Positions 35,635-43,690 of a stretch of DNA of 64,000 bases are shown here, in pieces. Under the pieces are notes generated by a model. The model ran no database searches, was not told the DNA's origin, and saw nothing but the letters and a program-made list of their open reading frames with translations. Positions within the stretch are counted from its first letter, which is position 1. Every line of letters starts with the position of its first letter. The stretch spans positions 1-64,000 of the forward strand of contig NZ_JAILWB010000008.1 of assembly GCF_025699295.1 (NCBI RefSeq), read 5' to 3'. The position numbers and the translations under genes were made by a program. This DNA comes from Hydrogenophaga sp. GTDB lineage: Bacteria > Pseudomonadota > Gammaproteobacteria > Burkholderiales > Burkholderiaceae_C.

Positions 35635-35982
35635 TCAGCTAAGAGCGGGGGGGCGCCATACGTTCGAGGGGTCGAGCGTGGCGATCAGAGCGGTCAGCGC
35701 AGACCAAGAGTCAGAAGCCTGTGCGACGGCTCTGTATGCTTGAATTGCATGAACGAAAGCGCTTGAAGAACCGCATTGCGTGTCTGTCTTGCAGACTTTG
35801 CCGGTTTTGAACGCAGTCTCGGCGTCATTGCAGCAATCTCCAACCGCCTGCGTCGCCACCTGGACTGAAACCGACGGTCTGCCGTCTTGTTCCATCGGGC
35901 AAGGGGTTGGAAAAGCATGCGCACCCGCGCTGCTCTGGAAGGCAACGATCAAACACAGGAACCATGTCCAGAAGACGCGCAT
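35635..35982 (-). CDS. Small exported Cys-rich protein leading the cus operon
   Basis: A 115-residue precursor starting MRVFWTWFLCLIVAFQSSAG, with five cysteines in the mature part (PCPME, GDCCND, VCKTDTQC). It sits 102 bases upstream of cusC in the position of CzcI-like proteins in czc/cus operons and shares the same small, exported, Cys/His-containing character. Identity to CzcI is not certain. Likely a periplasmic metal-binding or regulatory protein. Confidence 0.65.
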   Translation of the reverse strand: MRVFWTWFLCLIVAFQSSAGAHAFPTPCPMEQDGRPSVSVQVATQAVGDCCNDAETAFKTGKVCKTDTQCGSSSAFVHAIQAYRAVAQASDSWSALTALIATLDPSNVWRPPALS

Positions 35983-36096
35983 TTTGGGATGATAGCAAAG
36001 TTCTCTATTCTTTCGGCAGCAGGGTTCGCCTTGCTTTTTTGCATTGTTTTTTCTTTGAGAGAAGCCAAGGCAAGTTTTCACCGAGTCGGACGAGAC

Positions 36097-36114
36097 TATG
36101 CCTAAACAGGCATA
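36097..36114 (+). promoter_or_regulatory. Operator palindrome of the toxin-antitoxin operon
   Basis: Perfect inverted repeat TATGCCT-AAAC-AGGCATA, 11 bases before the toxin start. HigA-like antitoxins repress their own operon through such palindromes. It also lies in the intergenic region upstream of the divergent cus genes. Binding is inferred. Confidence 0.7.
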
Positions 36115-36124
36115 ATCACAGGGA

Positions 36125-36508
36125 ATGTTGAAGCAAGCGCGCAAACCCATCAAATGGGTCAGTTCCGCCAAGCGCGATCTGGATGCAATGCCGGAGGACG
36201 TCAAGGATGTCTTCGGTCATGCCATCGACTTGGCTCAATGTGGTGGCAAGCACCAGGATGCCAAAGTACTGACGGGCTTCGGCTCTGCAGGCGTGCTGGA
36301 GGTCGTGGAGGACTATCAGGGTGACACCTTCCGGGCTGTCTACACCGTCAAGTTCGCCGGTTGGGTTTATGTCCTGCACTGCTTTCAGAAGAAGTCCAAA
36401 AGCGGCATCGCCACGCCAAAGCAGGACATGGACTTGATCAATACCCGCCTGAAAGCCGCGAAGCAGGATTTCGAAGCATGGCAGGCGCAGCAAGGAGTAC
36501 GCAAATGA
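36125..36508 (+). CDS. HigB/RelE-like toxin (Gp49 family)
   Basis: A 127-residue basic protein with the Gp49-like/RelE fold pattern: KWVSSAKRDLDAMPEDV at the start, VLEVVEDYQGDTFRAVYTVKF in the strands, and VYVLHCFQKKSKSGIATP near the end. Such toxins cut mRNA on the ribosome. It precedes its antitoxin gene, the order typical of HigBA, and overlaps it by four bases (ATGA). Confidence 0.88.
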   Translation: MLKQARKPIKWVSSAKRDLDAMPEDVKDVFGHAIDLAQCGGKHQDAKVLTGFGSAGVLEVVEDYQGDTFRAVYTVKFAGWVYVLHCFQKKSKSGIATPKQDMDLINTRLKAAKQDFEAWQAQQGVRK

Positions 36509-36834
36509 ATGGGCACAACGAAATCACGATCGAAGAAGGTGGCACGAATGTCTATGCCGACCTGGGTTACACCGACGCGGCCGAGATGCAGCGTAAATCC
36601 CAGCTCGCCGGCGAGATCGCCCGTGCGATCAAGGCACGTCGCCTGACGCAGGAAGGTGCGGCGGCCCTGCTGGGCATCGATCAATCCAAGGTCTCGCGCA
36701 TCACGCGCGGCCAATTCCGCGGTGTCAGTGAAGCCAAGCTGCTGGAGCTGGTGGCCAGGCTGGGGCACGATGTGAAGATTGTGGTTGGCCCGGTGCGGCG
36801 GCGCGCTGGCAAGATTGAGCTGCAATTTGCCTGA
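36505..36834 (+). CDS. HigA-like antitoxin (XRE)
   Basis: A 109-residue protein with an XRE helix-turn-helix (LTQEGAAALLGIDQSKVSRI) and the segment FRGVSEAKLLELVARLGHDV typical of the antitoxins paired with Gp49 toxins. The ATG at 36505 has AAGGAG 7 bases upstream and overlaps the toxin stop. It neutralises the toxin and should repress the operon through the palindrome at 36097-36114. Confidence 0.88.
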   Translation: MNGHNEITIEEGGTNVYADLGYTDAAEMQRKSQLAGEIARAIKARRLTQEGAAALLGIDQSKVSRITRGQFRGVSEAKLLELVARLGHDVKIVVGPVRRRAGKIELQFA

Positions 36835-36946
36835 ACTCGCCCTGCGGCGAGAGGTGCGTTCCAAACGCTTGAGGCGATGGTCGGGACCAAAAATACATCA
36901 GCCGGCGCCTTCCTCCTGACGGAGTAGCAGCCCTGACGACCGCGAC

Positions 36947-38059
36947 ATGACCCGTCTTGCTCAATACATCGAGGCAGCCGAGAGCGACAACACGCGCCGG
37001 AGCTACGCTTCGGCGATACGCCATTTCGAAGTCGAGTGGAAAGGTTTGCTGCCTTCCACGGCGGACGCCATCGCCCGCTACCTGGCAGACCACGCCGCTA
37101 CCTTGGCCATCAACACCCTGCGCCAGCGGCTGGCGGCGTTGTCGCGGTGGCACACAGATCAGGGCTTTCCAGATCCCACCAAATCGGCTCTGGTGCGCCA
37201 GGTTCTCAAGGGCATTCGCTCCGTCCACAGCGTGCCAGAAAAGCGTGCGCGCCCACTGGAACTGGCCGTGCTTCAGCAGGTCGATCAGTGGCTTGATACC
37301 GCCACCAACCATGCGCAGCAGTCTGGTGACCGCGCGGCCTTGCTGCGCAACACGCGCGACCGCAGCCTGATGCTGCTGGGGTTTTGGCGGGGATTCCGCT
37401 CCGACGAGCTGGTCAACCTGCGCGTGGAGAACATTGAGGTCACCCCCGGCCAGGGTATGGCCTGCTACTTGGGCCGCAGCAAAGGCGACAGGCAGCATCA
37501 GGGCCGCGTTTTCAGTTGCCCGGCGCTGACCCGCCTGTGTCCCGTGACGGCCTTCAATGCCTGGGTCAGTCTCGCTGGATTGACCGAGGGTCCGGTGTTC
37601 CGCAAGATTGACCGCTGGGGCCATGTGGCCGACGAAAGCCTGCATGCCAACAGCTTGATCCCCTTGCTGCGCAGTCTGTTCGCCGAATCCGGCGTTGAGT
37701 CGCCCGAGGGATACAGCAGCCACTCCATGCGCCGCGGTTTTGCAGGCTGGGCCCGCGCCAGCGGCTGGGACATCAAGGAGCTGATGGAGTACGTCGGTTG
37801 GAAGGATGTCAAGTCGGCCATGCGCTACCTCGATGTGTCGGATTCCAGCCTGCAAGCCCGGTTCGAGCAGGGCCTGACAGCTTTGGTGCCGGCCACGCTG
37901 CCGCCACCGCGGCCTTCGTTGCTGCTGAGCGAGCAAACTGAAGTTTCGCGCCCGCCGCCCGCAGGAACGATACCTGTAGCGGTCCTGCGACGTCACGATG
38001 GTGCTGACTCGCTTCAGCAAGCAGTCACGCGGCTTGGCCCTCGGCCACCGGCTGATTGA
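36947..38059 (+). CDS. Tyrosine recombinase / phage-type integrase
   Basis: A 370-residue recombinase. The core-binding domain (SAM-like, about 1-95) precedes a catalytic domain with R151 (RGFRSDEL), K179 (RSKGD), H259-x-x-R262 (HSMRRGFAGWA), W285 and nucleophile Y294 (AMRYLDV). The proline-rich C-terminal tail (about 316-335) is unusual. It belongs to the island-associated integrases that often stand beside Tn3-like elements. Its 3' end overlaps the next reading frame by 62 bases. Confidence 0.88.
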   Translation: MTRLAQYIEAAESDNTRRSYASAIRHFEVEWKGLLPSTADAIARYLADHAATLAINTLRQRLAALSRWHTDQGFPDPTKSALVRQVLKGIRSVHSVPEKRARPLELAVLQQVDQWLDTATNHAQQSGDRAALLRNTRDRSLMLLGFWRGFRSDELVNLRVENIEVTPGQGMACYLGRSKGDRQHQGRVFSCPALTRLCPVTAFNAWVSLAGLTEGPVFRKIDRWGHVADESLHANSLIPLLRSLFAESGVESPEGYSSHSMRRGFAGWARASGWDIKELMEYVGWKDVKSAMRYLDVSDSSLQARFEQGLTALVPATLPPPRPSLLLSEQTEVSRPPPAGTIPVAVLRRHDGADSLQQAVTRLGPRPPAD

Positions 38060-39527
38060 GAAGGCCTGCTTTGAGCACTTTGCCTTGCAGCACTTGAACG
38101 TCAAGGGAACGCTCTATGAGTTGGCGATTCCCTATCTGTCCCTCGACTTGCTGGACGAGGTGATCGCCACGCTGCTGATGACATGTACCGCACGGGTTTA
38201 CCCTCATGTCCTAACCGGATCATCTGCACCGAAAGTGAGATCACCCCAAGTTGAGTTGTCGATCGTGAGCTACGACGGGAAGTTCATCGTACTTTTCTAC
38301 GACATGGCGAAAGAATTGCTGATAGAAGACCTGACGGACTTTACGTTGGCACTGTTTGACGATGAACAACTTGACTACAAGACAATCTCAAACGTGGCTT
38401 ACGACCTTCGGCTCTTTTGGGAATTTCTCGCGTGCAGAGGCCGTTGTGCAAGCCACTGCACCGATGAAGATTTCGCCAGCTTTCGCGACGCTGAGCTGAA
38501 GTCGGTGATGCTCTCCAACAGATCCAAGCAAAAGAAGAGGATCGCACAAGGCACAGTAAACGCTAGGCTCAGATGGGCATATCGATTGCTTGCTTGGTTG
38601 CAGAGACAAGGCAGAATTCCTGGAGACTCTCTTGGAGAACGTGGGTGCCGGGTGCGCTCTTCACTCCTTTGCTCGGAGGAATATCGTCATGGTGTGCAAA
38701 ACATTCGATATTCTTCTCGTTCTTCCACAAATGAGCGAAGGAGGTATCCACTTCTCTTTCGGAACATCGGGTCTAACTCGAAGCACGCCACGAATTTTTT
38801 CCCGTCGGAAGATACCCGGTATGCTGCAATCTCCCGCATACATGACAATGCCTGTTCAGACTATATCGCCCATCGAAACACACTGTTTGTGGACATTGCG
38901 AATGCTCTTGGCTGGAGGCGAGCATCGATAAATTCGCTAACTATCAACGGTATAAAAGAAGCTTTGAAGCAACTAAGCAGTGACGACTATGTGACGTTGA
39001 GTCCATCCATTCAAAAGTTTGGCTATACTGAAACTTTCGATGTGCCTTGTTGGCTGGTGGAGCGGATGAATCATTTTGTCGAGGAGTACCTGAAGCCGAT
39101 GGCGGCACACAAGAAGTGGAAGATCAACACTAATTCTTCAAATCTCTTTCTTGGGGTAAACGGCAAGCCACTGAAGGATCGATCAATTACTCAAATCGTC
39201 TCAAAGGCAATGAGGTCTGCTGGTGCGCCTCCGTGGGCATCAGTTCATTCTTTTCGTCGGAAGTTTGCGAACGATGAAATCCAGGACGAGACCAAATATC
39301 GACTAGATAAAGGCTTAGATACTTCTGCAGCGAGTATTTCAGCATCTGTAAGCCTCCGCTTAGGGCAACACGATCCTGACTCGATATATCCATATGTTGC
39401 CCGAAGCCTGACCGCACAACGATCGTCAATAGATGAAGAAAGAAGAGCGCACGTTTCTGCCGTAGAGCAAGAGAATATCGCGTTAAAGTCACTTCTGAAG
39501 CTGCGAAGAACAGATGGGCAGCGGTGA
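37998..39527 (+). CDS. Chimeric tyrosine recombinase
   Basis: A 509-residue frame with two unlike parts. Residues 1-65 (LTRFSKQSRGLALGHRLIEK ... YELAIPY) match the start of a small conserved protein that normally follows such integrases. From about 38200 the sequence becomes AT-richer and reads as a second, large recombinase: the N-terminal part has FYDMAKELL, and the catalytic signatures are NALGWRRASI (first Arg), VHSFRRKFAND (His-x-x-Arg) and LGQHDPDSIYPYVARS (His and Tyr). I infer that an element inserted into the small gene and fused in frame. The natural start of the second recombinase may be downstream, near 38206-38260. Confidence 0.68.
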   Translation: MVLTRFSKQSRGLALGHRLIEKACFEHFALQHLNVKGTLYELAIPYLSLDLLDEVIATLLMTCTARVYPHVLTGSSAPKVRSPQVELSIVSYDGKFIVLFYDMAKELLIEDLTDFTLALFDDEQLDYKTISNVAYDLRLFWEFLACRGRCASHCTDEDFASFRDAELKSVMLSNRSKQKKRIAQGTVNARLRWAYRLLAWLQRQGRIPGDSLGERGCRVRSSLLCSEEYRHGVQNIRYSSRSSTNERRRYPLLFRNIGSNSKHATNFFPSEDTRYAAISRIHDNACSDYIAHRNTLFVDIANALGWRRASINSLTINGIKEALKQLSSDDYVTLSPSIQKFGYTETFDVPCWLVERMNHFVEEYLKPMAAHKKWKINTNSSNLFLGVNGKPLKDRSITQIVSKAMRSAGAPPWASVHSFRRKFANDEIQDETKYRLDKGLDTSAASISASVSLRLGQHDPDSIYPYVARSLTAQRSSIDEERRAHVSAVEQENIALKSLLKLRRTDGQR

Positions 39528-39756
39528 ATAAGCGCTGGGGGCCGTCCAAAGCCATACCTGCCCAGTCTTTTGACAACGGGCATTGCGTCGCATGCTTAGC
39601 TTCTGGAGGAAGGATTGCTTAAAGTGCGACCTGCCAGTGTTCGTGTGCTGACAGTGCCAGCCAAGGCTAGATCGCGACCAACGCCTGAAGCAGCCCCTGC
39701 GAAGTCGCTTATGGCGTATCAGGGTGCTCGCCCATGCTCAACCAGGCTGGCGACGC

Positions 39757-39918
39757 TCAGTCTGGGTTCCTCATCAAGTAGCGCACGAGCAGACACACAG
39801 CTAGCATGAACGAGTTGAGGATCAACAGCAGGTCCCAGTTAAAGCCCGCATGCAGGTCGCTAGCAGCAATGGCTTCACCGAGGGCGAGGCCGCCAAAGAT
39901 TGCAATCATGTCACCCAT
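39757..39918 (-). CDS. Possible 53-residue membrane protein
   Basis: Reads MGDMIAIFGGLALGEAIAAS, then WDLLLILNSFMLAVCLLVRY: two hydrophobic segments and a charged end, a reasonable small membrane protein. No clear ribosome site is seen upstream. No family is recognised. It lies alone between the chimeric recombinase and the antitoxin-like genes. Confidence 0.38.
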   Translation of the reverse strand: MGDMIAIFGGLALGEAIAASDLHAGFNWDLLLILNSFMLAVCLLVRYLMRNPD

Positions 39919-39983
39919 GGTAGATTGAGGTGCAAGGATTTATTGGCATAGAGGCGACTTCACAAATGGACAACAGCATCGTC

Positions 39984-40295
39984 TCAGTGTCTCTGCTTAA
40001 TGGACTGCACAACGAGACGAAAGCCCATCATCTTGAGAACGGTCTGCAGGCTGCGAATCTCAAGGTTTGCATTTGCTGACGGCATGAGGTCAGTGCTCCG
40101 CCTACCAAACCTCGCCTGATCGTCTACCTTCGACATTCCACGGAACGCCTTCGTCAACTGACGAAGCAAAATTTGCAGCTCCTCCTGATTGCCGTCTGCA
40201 AGGATGTTGTTGAGTAGCCTCACAGCGTAGGCCAAGTCTTCGCGGAAGGCTTCTGCCATCGCATCGTCATGTGCTCGGTCCCTCTCTTGTTCCAT
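39984..40295 (-). CDS. Addiction-module antidote-like protein (HI1420 type)
   Basis: A 103-residue protein with the layout of putative addiction-module antidotes: FREDLAYAVRLLNNIL, LTKAFRGMSKV, then a modified helix-turn-helix and LQTVLKMMGFRLVVQS at the end. The usual GLSRE-x-LYKALS recognition helix is changed to FGRRSTDLMPSANANL, so DNA binding is uncertain. No toxin gene of the matching HigB-like class is adjacent, so it looks orphaned. Confidence 0.62.
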   Translation of the reverse strand: MEQERDRAHDDAMAEAFREDLAYAVRLLNNILADGNQEELQILLRQLTKAFRGMSKVDDQARFGRRSTDLMPSANANLEIRSLQTVLKMMGFRLVVQSIKQRH

Positions 40296-40397
40296 GTTGC
40301 TGCGGCGTCCAATGCCCTAGCGGCCTTTGCGTTGGTGATCCAGCAACCTCAAGTGTGGCAGTGACATTGGTCGCATCGTCCTCACAGAGGACGCGCC

Positions 40398-40604
40398 TCA
40401 AACTACTCCACCGTACTTGATCGCCACTAGGATCTCCATCACTCGTTGAAGGCCGAGGGATGTGGCAGCCGCGTCCGATGGGGTCTTTCCCTCAAGCATG
40501 GGGTGGGGCCTCTGAATCCAATCTGCCGCCTCGCGTTTCCCGAAAACATCCGTCGCAAGTTGCTGCATATCTCTCAGATCAGGCATGTCGTTCATCAAGG
40601 TCAA
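40398..40604 (-). CDS. MbcA/ParS-type antitoxin C-terminal domain
   Basis: A 68-residue protein matching the toxin-binding domain of Xre/MbcA/ParS antitoxins: ATDVFGKREAADWIQRPHPMLEGKTPSDAAAT, read in short pieces, ends in ILVAIKYGGVV, the conserved terminus. The N-terminal Xre DNA-binding domain of full-length antitoxins is missing. A RES-domain toxin would be expected next to it, but none is visible. Probably the surviving 3' part of a RES-Xre antitoxin gene, or a small stand-alone form. Confidence 0.7.
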   Translation of the reverse strand: MTLMNDMPDLRDMQQLATDVFGKREAADWIQRPHPMLEGKTPSDAAATSLGLQRVMEILVAIKYGGVV

Positions 40605-40627
40605 TGCACCATCGATCTAAGAGCTCA

Positions 40628-41089
40628 TCAACGTCCCGTGCCGTGCGAGCAGCGCGCCCCGACCTTCAGCAACTGCCGTCGCTCTACTATTTTGATCGCG
40701 ATCTCGGTCCTCAGACCGCCATCAAACTCCTTGCCCTCAACGTCAAGGAAACGCATAAATTCCCCTGCGTCATCGGTGCGCATCAACCAGACCTCTCGTA
40801 TCTCTCGGGAGGTCCATTCCCCGTGTGCGGAGATCCACCCAGGCATCATGCAAACCAACCCCTGAACATCGTTGATATCGATGGTGTCCAAAATATCTGC
40901 CAAGTCGCGCTCCCAGGCGATGCACCACGTGTGCGTCAAAAGGATTTCTCTCTCTTCGGTGTACTCACTCACTGTTAGCAAGAACCACGGGGTGTGGAGG
41001 GAAAGTTCGACGAGGCGCCAGTGTCTTGAGCCTGGATCCTCAAGCCCTACAGGTAGACAAAATTCGTGTTGAGGATGTGAAACGAACAT
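40628..41089 (-). CDS. Hypothetical protein upstream of the ParS-like gene
   Basis: A 153-residue soluble protein, 23 bases upstream of the ParS/MbcA-like gene on the same strand. Segments such as ELSLHTPWFLLTVSEYTEER and MRTDDAGEFMRFLDVEGKEF look coding. It carries no RES-toxin signature that I can see. Function unknown; the spacing suggests it shares a transcript with the antitoxin-like gene. Confidence 0.48.
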   Translation of the reverse strand: MFVSHPQHEFCLPVGLEDPGSRHWRLVELSLHTPWFLLTVSEYTEEREILLTHTWCIAWERDLADILDTIDINDVQGLVCMMPGWISAHGEWTSREIREVWLMRTDDAGEFMRFLDVEGKEFDGGLRTEIAIKIVERRQLLKVGARCSHGTGR

Positions 41090-41275
41090 GAGTGCTTCGT
41101 GCGCGACCAGTCACTTGGTTTGGGCGCTTCTGTTGTTTTAATAACTCAACTCCATTCTGCATAGTCAACTGCGGTGCACCAAGTGATCTTCCCGATGGGC
41201 GAGTACGCCTCAGGGGAAAAAAGTCACTTTCCGAATACGCCTGTCCATGGGCTAGCGTTGCTGAAAAAGGTAGCC

Positions 41276-41578
41276 ATGCCCAAGACCCTGTACAGCCGTC
41301 ACAACGAAGTTTTTCTTGCCATGTTGCGAGGTCTGCGAATGGCGCGTCGCCTGCGCCAAGCTGATCTTGCAGATCGACTAGGTCGAGGCCAAGGCCTTGT
41401 CAGTAAAGTCGAACGCGGGGAGCGCAGGCTCGACGTAATCGAGCTTCGGGATTGGTTGACGGCGCTCGATACTGACTTTCCCGGCTTTGTCAGCAGTCTG
41501 GATGCTGAACTCCGGCTACATGTCACAGCGGATCACCGGATAACTCGACGCATGGGTTCGTCGCGAACCTCCGCATAG
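41276..41578 (+). CDS. XRE-family regulator
   Basis: A 100-residue protein with one helix-turn-helix (RLRQADLADRLGRGQGLVSK, then VERGERRLDVIELRDWL). The ATG at 41276 is chosen because the in-frame extension upstream lacks a ribosome site. It is a small stand-alone repressor of the type found in island regulatory regions, followed 71 bases later by another XRE gene. Confidence 0.75.
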   Translation: MPKTLYSRHNEVFLAMLRGLRMARRLRQADLADRLGRGQGLVSKVERGERRLDVIELRDWLTALDTDFPGFVSSLDAELRLHVTADHRITRRMGSSRTSA

Positions 41579-41649
41579 AGTTCACTTTCAACAAGCATGA
41601 GTTATATATAACGTGGTGTAAATAACTCGAATCTCAGAGCCTTGGACGG

Positions 41650-41946
41650 ATGTCAATCCGTCTCAAGACAGCTCCAAAAGCGGGTCGTCCGAAGGGGGCC
41701 CGCAGCTTTGATGAAACTGTCGCCAAAATGCTTGGCGCAACCGCCCGTGCGCGGCGGTTGGACAACGAGATGTCGCAGGAGCAGTTGGCTGACGCCTCGG
41801 GTCTGGAGCGTTCCTATGTAGGCAGACTCGAACGCGGTGGCAGTCAGCCCACGCTGCTCGCGCTACTTAAGCTTGCCAAAGGGCTCGACTGCGACGTTTC
41901 AGAGCTGGTGGGGCCGGCCGAGAAAGCATTTCGACGCCGGAAGTAG
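41650..41946 (+). CDS. XRE-family regulator
   Basis: A 98-residue protein with a helix-turn-helix (MSQEQLADASGLERSYVGRL, then ERGGSQPTLLALLKLAKGL) and basic ends (KAGRPKGAR at the start, FRRRK at the end). It may act with the preceding XRE gene. No target can be named. Confidence 0.78.
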   Translation: MSIRLKTAPKAGRPKGARSFDETVAKMLGATARARRLDNEMSQEQLADASGLERSYVGRLERGGSQPTLLALLKLAKGLDCDVSELVGPAEKAFRRRK

Positions 41947-42149
41947 TCCAGTCAAGGATGCCAATGAGCCAAGGCATCAAGCGCTTTGGGGTGGGTCGCT
42001 TTGGCTGTCTGCAACAGGGCCTGAGGAGACGTCCCAGTTGGCATGTCAGATGAACTTGATGACCTCAGCAGGGAAGTGGGCCCATCTTTGAACAAATCAA
42101 TCAGAGGATTCCTACGCAAGCGCATCTGTATAAGAGCGAGTCTCTGAGA

Positions 42150-42462
42150 ATGCTCACTCTCGTTCTCATGTATCTTGTCCTGCCACTGTGGGTGCTAGCG
42201 GGGTTGGCGGATTGGTGGTGTCATCGGTTGACCTCCATTGAGTCCACCACAGGAGTGCGAGAGTCGATCTTTCAGTCTTTGTGTGCTGCACGCCGACGTT
42301 TTCAACCGCTGGAACCACGCGCAGGCTTGGGTGGTGCAGTGGAAAGCAGAGCCCTTGCCCATTCAATACCTGTTGAGTGCGTTCACAGTAGTCTTCGTGT
42401 TGAATCTTCTGCCGCTGCTGGAGGAGTTACGCAGATGCTGGCGAACTCAGTGGCGTCACTCG
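42150..42462 (+). pseudogene. Broken gene for a conserved membrane protein
   Basis: The first frame reads MLTLVLMYLVLPLWVLAGLA, DWWCHRLTSIESTTGVRES, the start of a conserved membrane family with a W-C-H-R motif. The match then stops, and another frame from about 42310 reads WNHAQAWVVQW and IQYLLSAFTVVFVLNLLPLL, LEELRRCWR, matching the C-terminal end of the same family. The middle section is deleted and the frames disagree, so it is non-functional. Confidence 0.6.
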
Positions 42463-42553
42463 TAAGGGCCCCGCATGAACCACTAGTCCATCGTCGCGCC
42501 TGTACGCGGATCCAAGGTCGGACGTTTCGTGGGGGCGGCTCGACGCAATCTAG

Positions 42554-43690
42554 CTAGATCGACTTGAGTTCTGCGCCAGGGAGCTCGAATCGGAAAACGC
42601 TTCCAAGACCGCGTCCAGAGCTTGTGCCAGTGATGGTGCCCCCGTGCATCTCAACAATCATGCGTGACAGTGCCAACCCGATGCCTAGTCCAGGTTGGTG
42701 AGTTTCTCGTTGAGCTTGGCCTTGTGCAAAGAGACGGAAGAGGTCATCTACAGTTGCTGGATCCATGCCCAGGCCATCGTCTTTCACCTGTATGTGCAGA
42801 CGAGTTCCACAAACATGCGCGCGCACTTCAATTCGGCCGCCCGGCAGCGTGAACTTCAATGCGTTCGACAGAAGGTTTTGCAGAACCTGGGTGATTCGAA
42901 GCTCGTCCGCGTTAACCCATATCTCTTGCTCGGGAAGAAACACCTGCAGCTCACGATGCTCGATGTTGGACGAAAAGGTCTCGACGGCCTGCTCTACCAC
43001 TTGCTTGACGCTGATGCGAGCCGGTGAGATGCGAAGCTTTCCGCTCGTGACTCGTCCAACATCAAGCAGCCCATCGAGCAAGCGGGTCAGAAGGGACAAC
43101 TGACGGTCTAGGATGCCCCATGCAACGGTTTGCTTCGTGTCGAAGTTGCCGTGCTCCTGGATGAAGGTGGACGCATATCGAATCGGCCCGAGCGGGTTGC
43201 GCAGTTCGTGGCCAATCATGGCGATGAACTGGTCCATCCGCTTGAGCGATCGCTCAAGCTCCCGAAGGCGCAGCTGTTCTGTGACGTCTCGCGTGATCTT
43301 GGCGTATCCGAGGAGAGTCCCATCGTCGTCGAGGATGCGGCTGACAATAATGTTGGCCCAGAAAACAGACCCGTCCTTGCGTACGCGCCAGCCTTGCTCT
43401 TCTGTCTTGCCATGCAGGCGCGCTCGCGACAATTGCCATTTCGGGAGGCCCTCCGCCACGTCCTCGGGGCGAAAGAAGATGCTGTAAGGCTTGCCCAGCA
43501 CCTCGTCGGCTCTATAGCCCTTGAGGCGTTCAGCACCTGGGCTCCACGACTCTATGAGTCCATCTGGATCCAACATGTAGATCGCGTAATCTTCGATCGC
43601 CTCAACAACAAGCTGGAAGCGATCGGCAGGCGATAGAGTCGGGCGAACTGAAGGACGTACCCCCGACTCGCCGGTCGATGAAGTAGACAT
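42554..43690 (-). CDS. PAS-domain histidine kinase
   Basis: A 378-residue soluble kinase. A PAS domain (about 25-135: FQLVVEAIEDYAIYMLDPDG, ERLKGYRADEVLGKP) is followed by HisKA (AMIGHELRNPLGPI) and a HATPase with N box (LQNLLSNALKFT), G1 (DDGLGMDP) and G2 (GLGIGLALSRM). No transmembrane part and no linked response regulator. The GYRADEVLGKP PAS type often senses redox or light through a bound cofactor, but none can be told here. Confidence 0.9.
   Translation of the reverse strand: MSTSSTGESGVRPSVRPTLSPADRFQLVVEAIEDYAIYMLDPDGLIESWSPGAERLKGYRADEVLGKPYSIFFRPEDVAEGLPKWQLSRARLHGKTEEQGWRVRKDGSVFWANIIVSRILDDDGTLLGYAKITRDVTEQLRLRELERSLKRMDQFIAMIGHELRNPLGPIRYASTFIQEHGNFDTKQTVAWGILDRQLSLLTRLLDGLLDVGRVTSGKLRISPARISVKQVVEQAVETFSSNIEHRELQVFLPEQEIWVNADELRITQVLQNLLSNALKFTLPGGRIEVRAHVCGTRLHIQVKDDGLGMDPATVDDLFRLFAQGQAQRETHQPGLGIGLALSRMIVEMHGGTITGTSSGRGLGSVFRFELPGAELKSI

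Noticed and set aside
36725..38104. 459-codon minus-strand frame
   Set aside because: Antisense to the antitoxin end and the integrase, whose catalytic residues are all present.
39615..39809. 64-codon plus-strand frame after the chimeric recombinase
   Set aside because: Ser/Ala/Arg-rich composition without ribosome site or hydrophobic pattern; the minus-strand 53-codon frame overlapping it is more protein-like.
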